6,624 nucleotides of DNA from Pseudomonadota bacterium. GTDB taxonomy: Bacteria > Desulfobacterota > Syntrophia > Syntrophales > JADFWA01. The stretch lies in the NCBI GenBank assembly GCA_030596145.1, contig JAUVKS010000109.1, forward strand, positions 1 to 6,624, written 5' to 3'. Of this stretch, positions 6,027 to 6,624 are shown in pieces (position 1 is the first letter of the stretch; the number at the start of each line of letters is the position of its first letter). The notes under the pieces are model-generated. The model ran no database searches. It saw only the letters and a program-made list of their open reading frames with translations, and was not told the origin of the DNA. The position numbers were made by a program, and so were the translations under genes.

Positions 6027-6624
6027 ATGCCGATTGTGCACGTAAAAGAGATTGGATTCAGATACACCGATGAATGGGTCCTTAAAGATATCTCCTTCGA
6101 AATCAAAGATGGAGAATTCTTGGGGATAATCGGGCCCAATGGTTCCGGCAAGACAACTCTCCTGAAGATTATAGACAGGATACTCATTCCTCAGGAAGGA
6201 AGCGTATGGCTAAGCGGCGTTAATATTAATGAAATAAAAAGGAATACCCTGGCCAGGCTCATCGCGGTAGTCCCGCAGGACTCCCCCATGACATTCTCCT
6301 TCAGTGTCGAGGAGATAGTCTTGATGGGCAGAGCCCCCCACTTAGGAAAACTGAGGTTTGAGGGGAAGAAAGATTTCGAGATAGCCCGCGGGGCGATGGA
6401 GCTGACCGATACCCTCCCATTTGCCAACAGAAGTGTCAATGAACTCTCCGGCGGCGAAAAGCAGAGGATACTGATAGCTCGGTCACTGGCGCAACAACCA
6501 CAAATTATACTTCTCGATGAATCAACGGCCTTTCTCGACATCAAGCATCAAATAGATTTTTTTGATTTGATAAAAACCCTGAACAAGAAACAGGGGCTAA
6601 CGGTTATTTCCGTAACCCACGATA
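6027..6624 (+). CDS. btuD: ABC transporter ATP-binding protein, BtuD/FecE type (3' end outside window)
   Basis: The first 199 residues of the ATPase that powers the adjacent permease; the reading frame is still open at the window edge. Motifs in order: Walker A GPNGSGKTT at 36-44, Q-loop Gln84 (VVPQD), signature LSGGEKQR at 140-147, Walker B IILLDE at 160-165, D-loop FLD at 169-171, and H-switch His198 (VTHD). After the Walker B Glu the sequence is STAFLD where PTxxLD is usual; catalytic residues are unaffected. Family members are about 250-270 residues, so roughly 55-70 are missing. The start ATG is 3 nt after the permease stop, with AGGAGG at 6009-6014 inside the permease gene, 12 nt upstream (rather far). 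This indicates one operon and coupled translation. No substrate-binding protein is visible; it may lie downstream. Confidence 0.93.
   Translation, partial: MPIVHVKEIGFRYTDEWVLKDISFEIKDGEFLGIIGPNGSGKTTLLKIIDRILIPQEGSVWLSGVNINEIKRNTLARLIAVVPQDSPMTFSFSVEEIVLMGRAPHLGKLRFEGKKDFEIARGAMELTDTLPFANRSVNELSGGEKQRILIARSLAQQPQIILLDESTAFLDIKHQIDFFDLIKTLNKKQGLTVISVTHD

Noticed and set aside
4998..6624. Siderophore or haem importer
   Set aside because: The permease and ATPase families also serve these substrates, but the cobalamin riboswitch at the head of the unit favours corrinoid uptake; not fully excluded without the binding protein.
1..6624. CRISPR array, tRNA/rRNA genes, prophage or toxin-antitoxin modules
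   Set aside because: No spaced direct repeats, no cloverleaf or rRNA-like sequence, and no phage, recombinase or toxin-like ORF seen on either strand.

Overview
The window reads as chromosomal DNA from an anaerobic or facultative bacterium. It has moderate GC and bacterial sigma70-type promoters. A ferredoxin-nitroreductase fusion, a GTP-type phosphoenolpyruvate carboxykinase and a corrinoid-responsive ABC importer together would suit a deltaproteobacterial (Desulfobacterota-like, syntroph or sulfate-reducer type) host. That placement is inference from gene style only; no rRNA or marker gene is present.

Layout. (1) At the left end, on the minus strand, lies a complete class I/II PLP-dependent aminotransferase (87-1391), followed at its 3' end by a strong nested inverted repeat (8-97). 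(2) A 225-bp AT-rich divergent intergenic region (1392-1616) carries a 9-bp inverted repeat, an 8-bp direct repeat and a near-consensus promoter (TTGACA, 17 bp, TATACT) facing right. (3) That promoter drives a complete GTP-dependent PEP carboxykinase (1617-3479). (4) After 114 bp containing two tandem small hairpins and a very strong Shine-Dalgarno comes a nitroreductase with an N-terminal 2[4Fe-4S]-type ferredoxin domain (3594-4502), followed by a possible long-loop terminator. (5) From 4503 to 4997 there is no long gene, but the stretch is packed with regulatory elements: a promoter (4600-4627), a cobalamin riboswitch aptamer (about 4635-4782), a long hairpin (4789-4827), a strong Shine-Dalgarno serving a 22-codon ORF (4849-4917), and a palindromic intergenic repeat (about 4913-4978). 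(6) A FecCD/BtuC-type permease (4998-6023) and a BtuD/FecE-type ATPase (6027 onward, cut by the window edge) follow as a tightly spaced operon.

How they work together. The riboswitch-permease-ATPase unit is best read as a vitamin B12/corrinoid importer switched off when cobalamin is plentiful. The substrate-binding protein is not in the window. PEP carboxykinase links oxaloacetate and PEP at the gluconeogenic branch point. The divergent aminotransferase could feed the same 2-oxoacid pool, but its substrate cannot be read from sequence. The ferredoxin-nitroreductase is probably a flavin oxidoreductase taking electrons through Fe-S clusters. I see no clear previously undescribed multi-gene system. 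The most unusual spot is 4789-4997, where the riboswitch's obvious translation start leads into a tiny ORF that stops inside a repeat instead of into the transporter.
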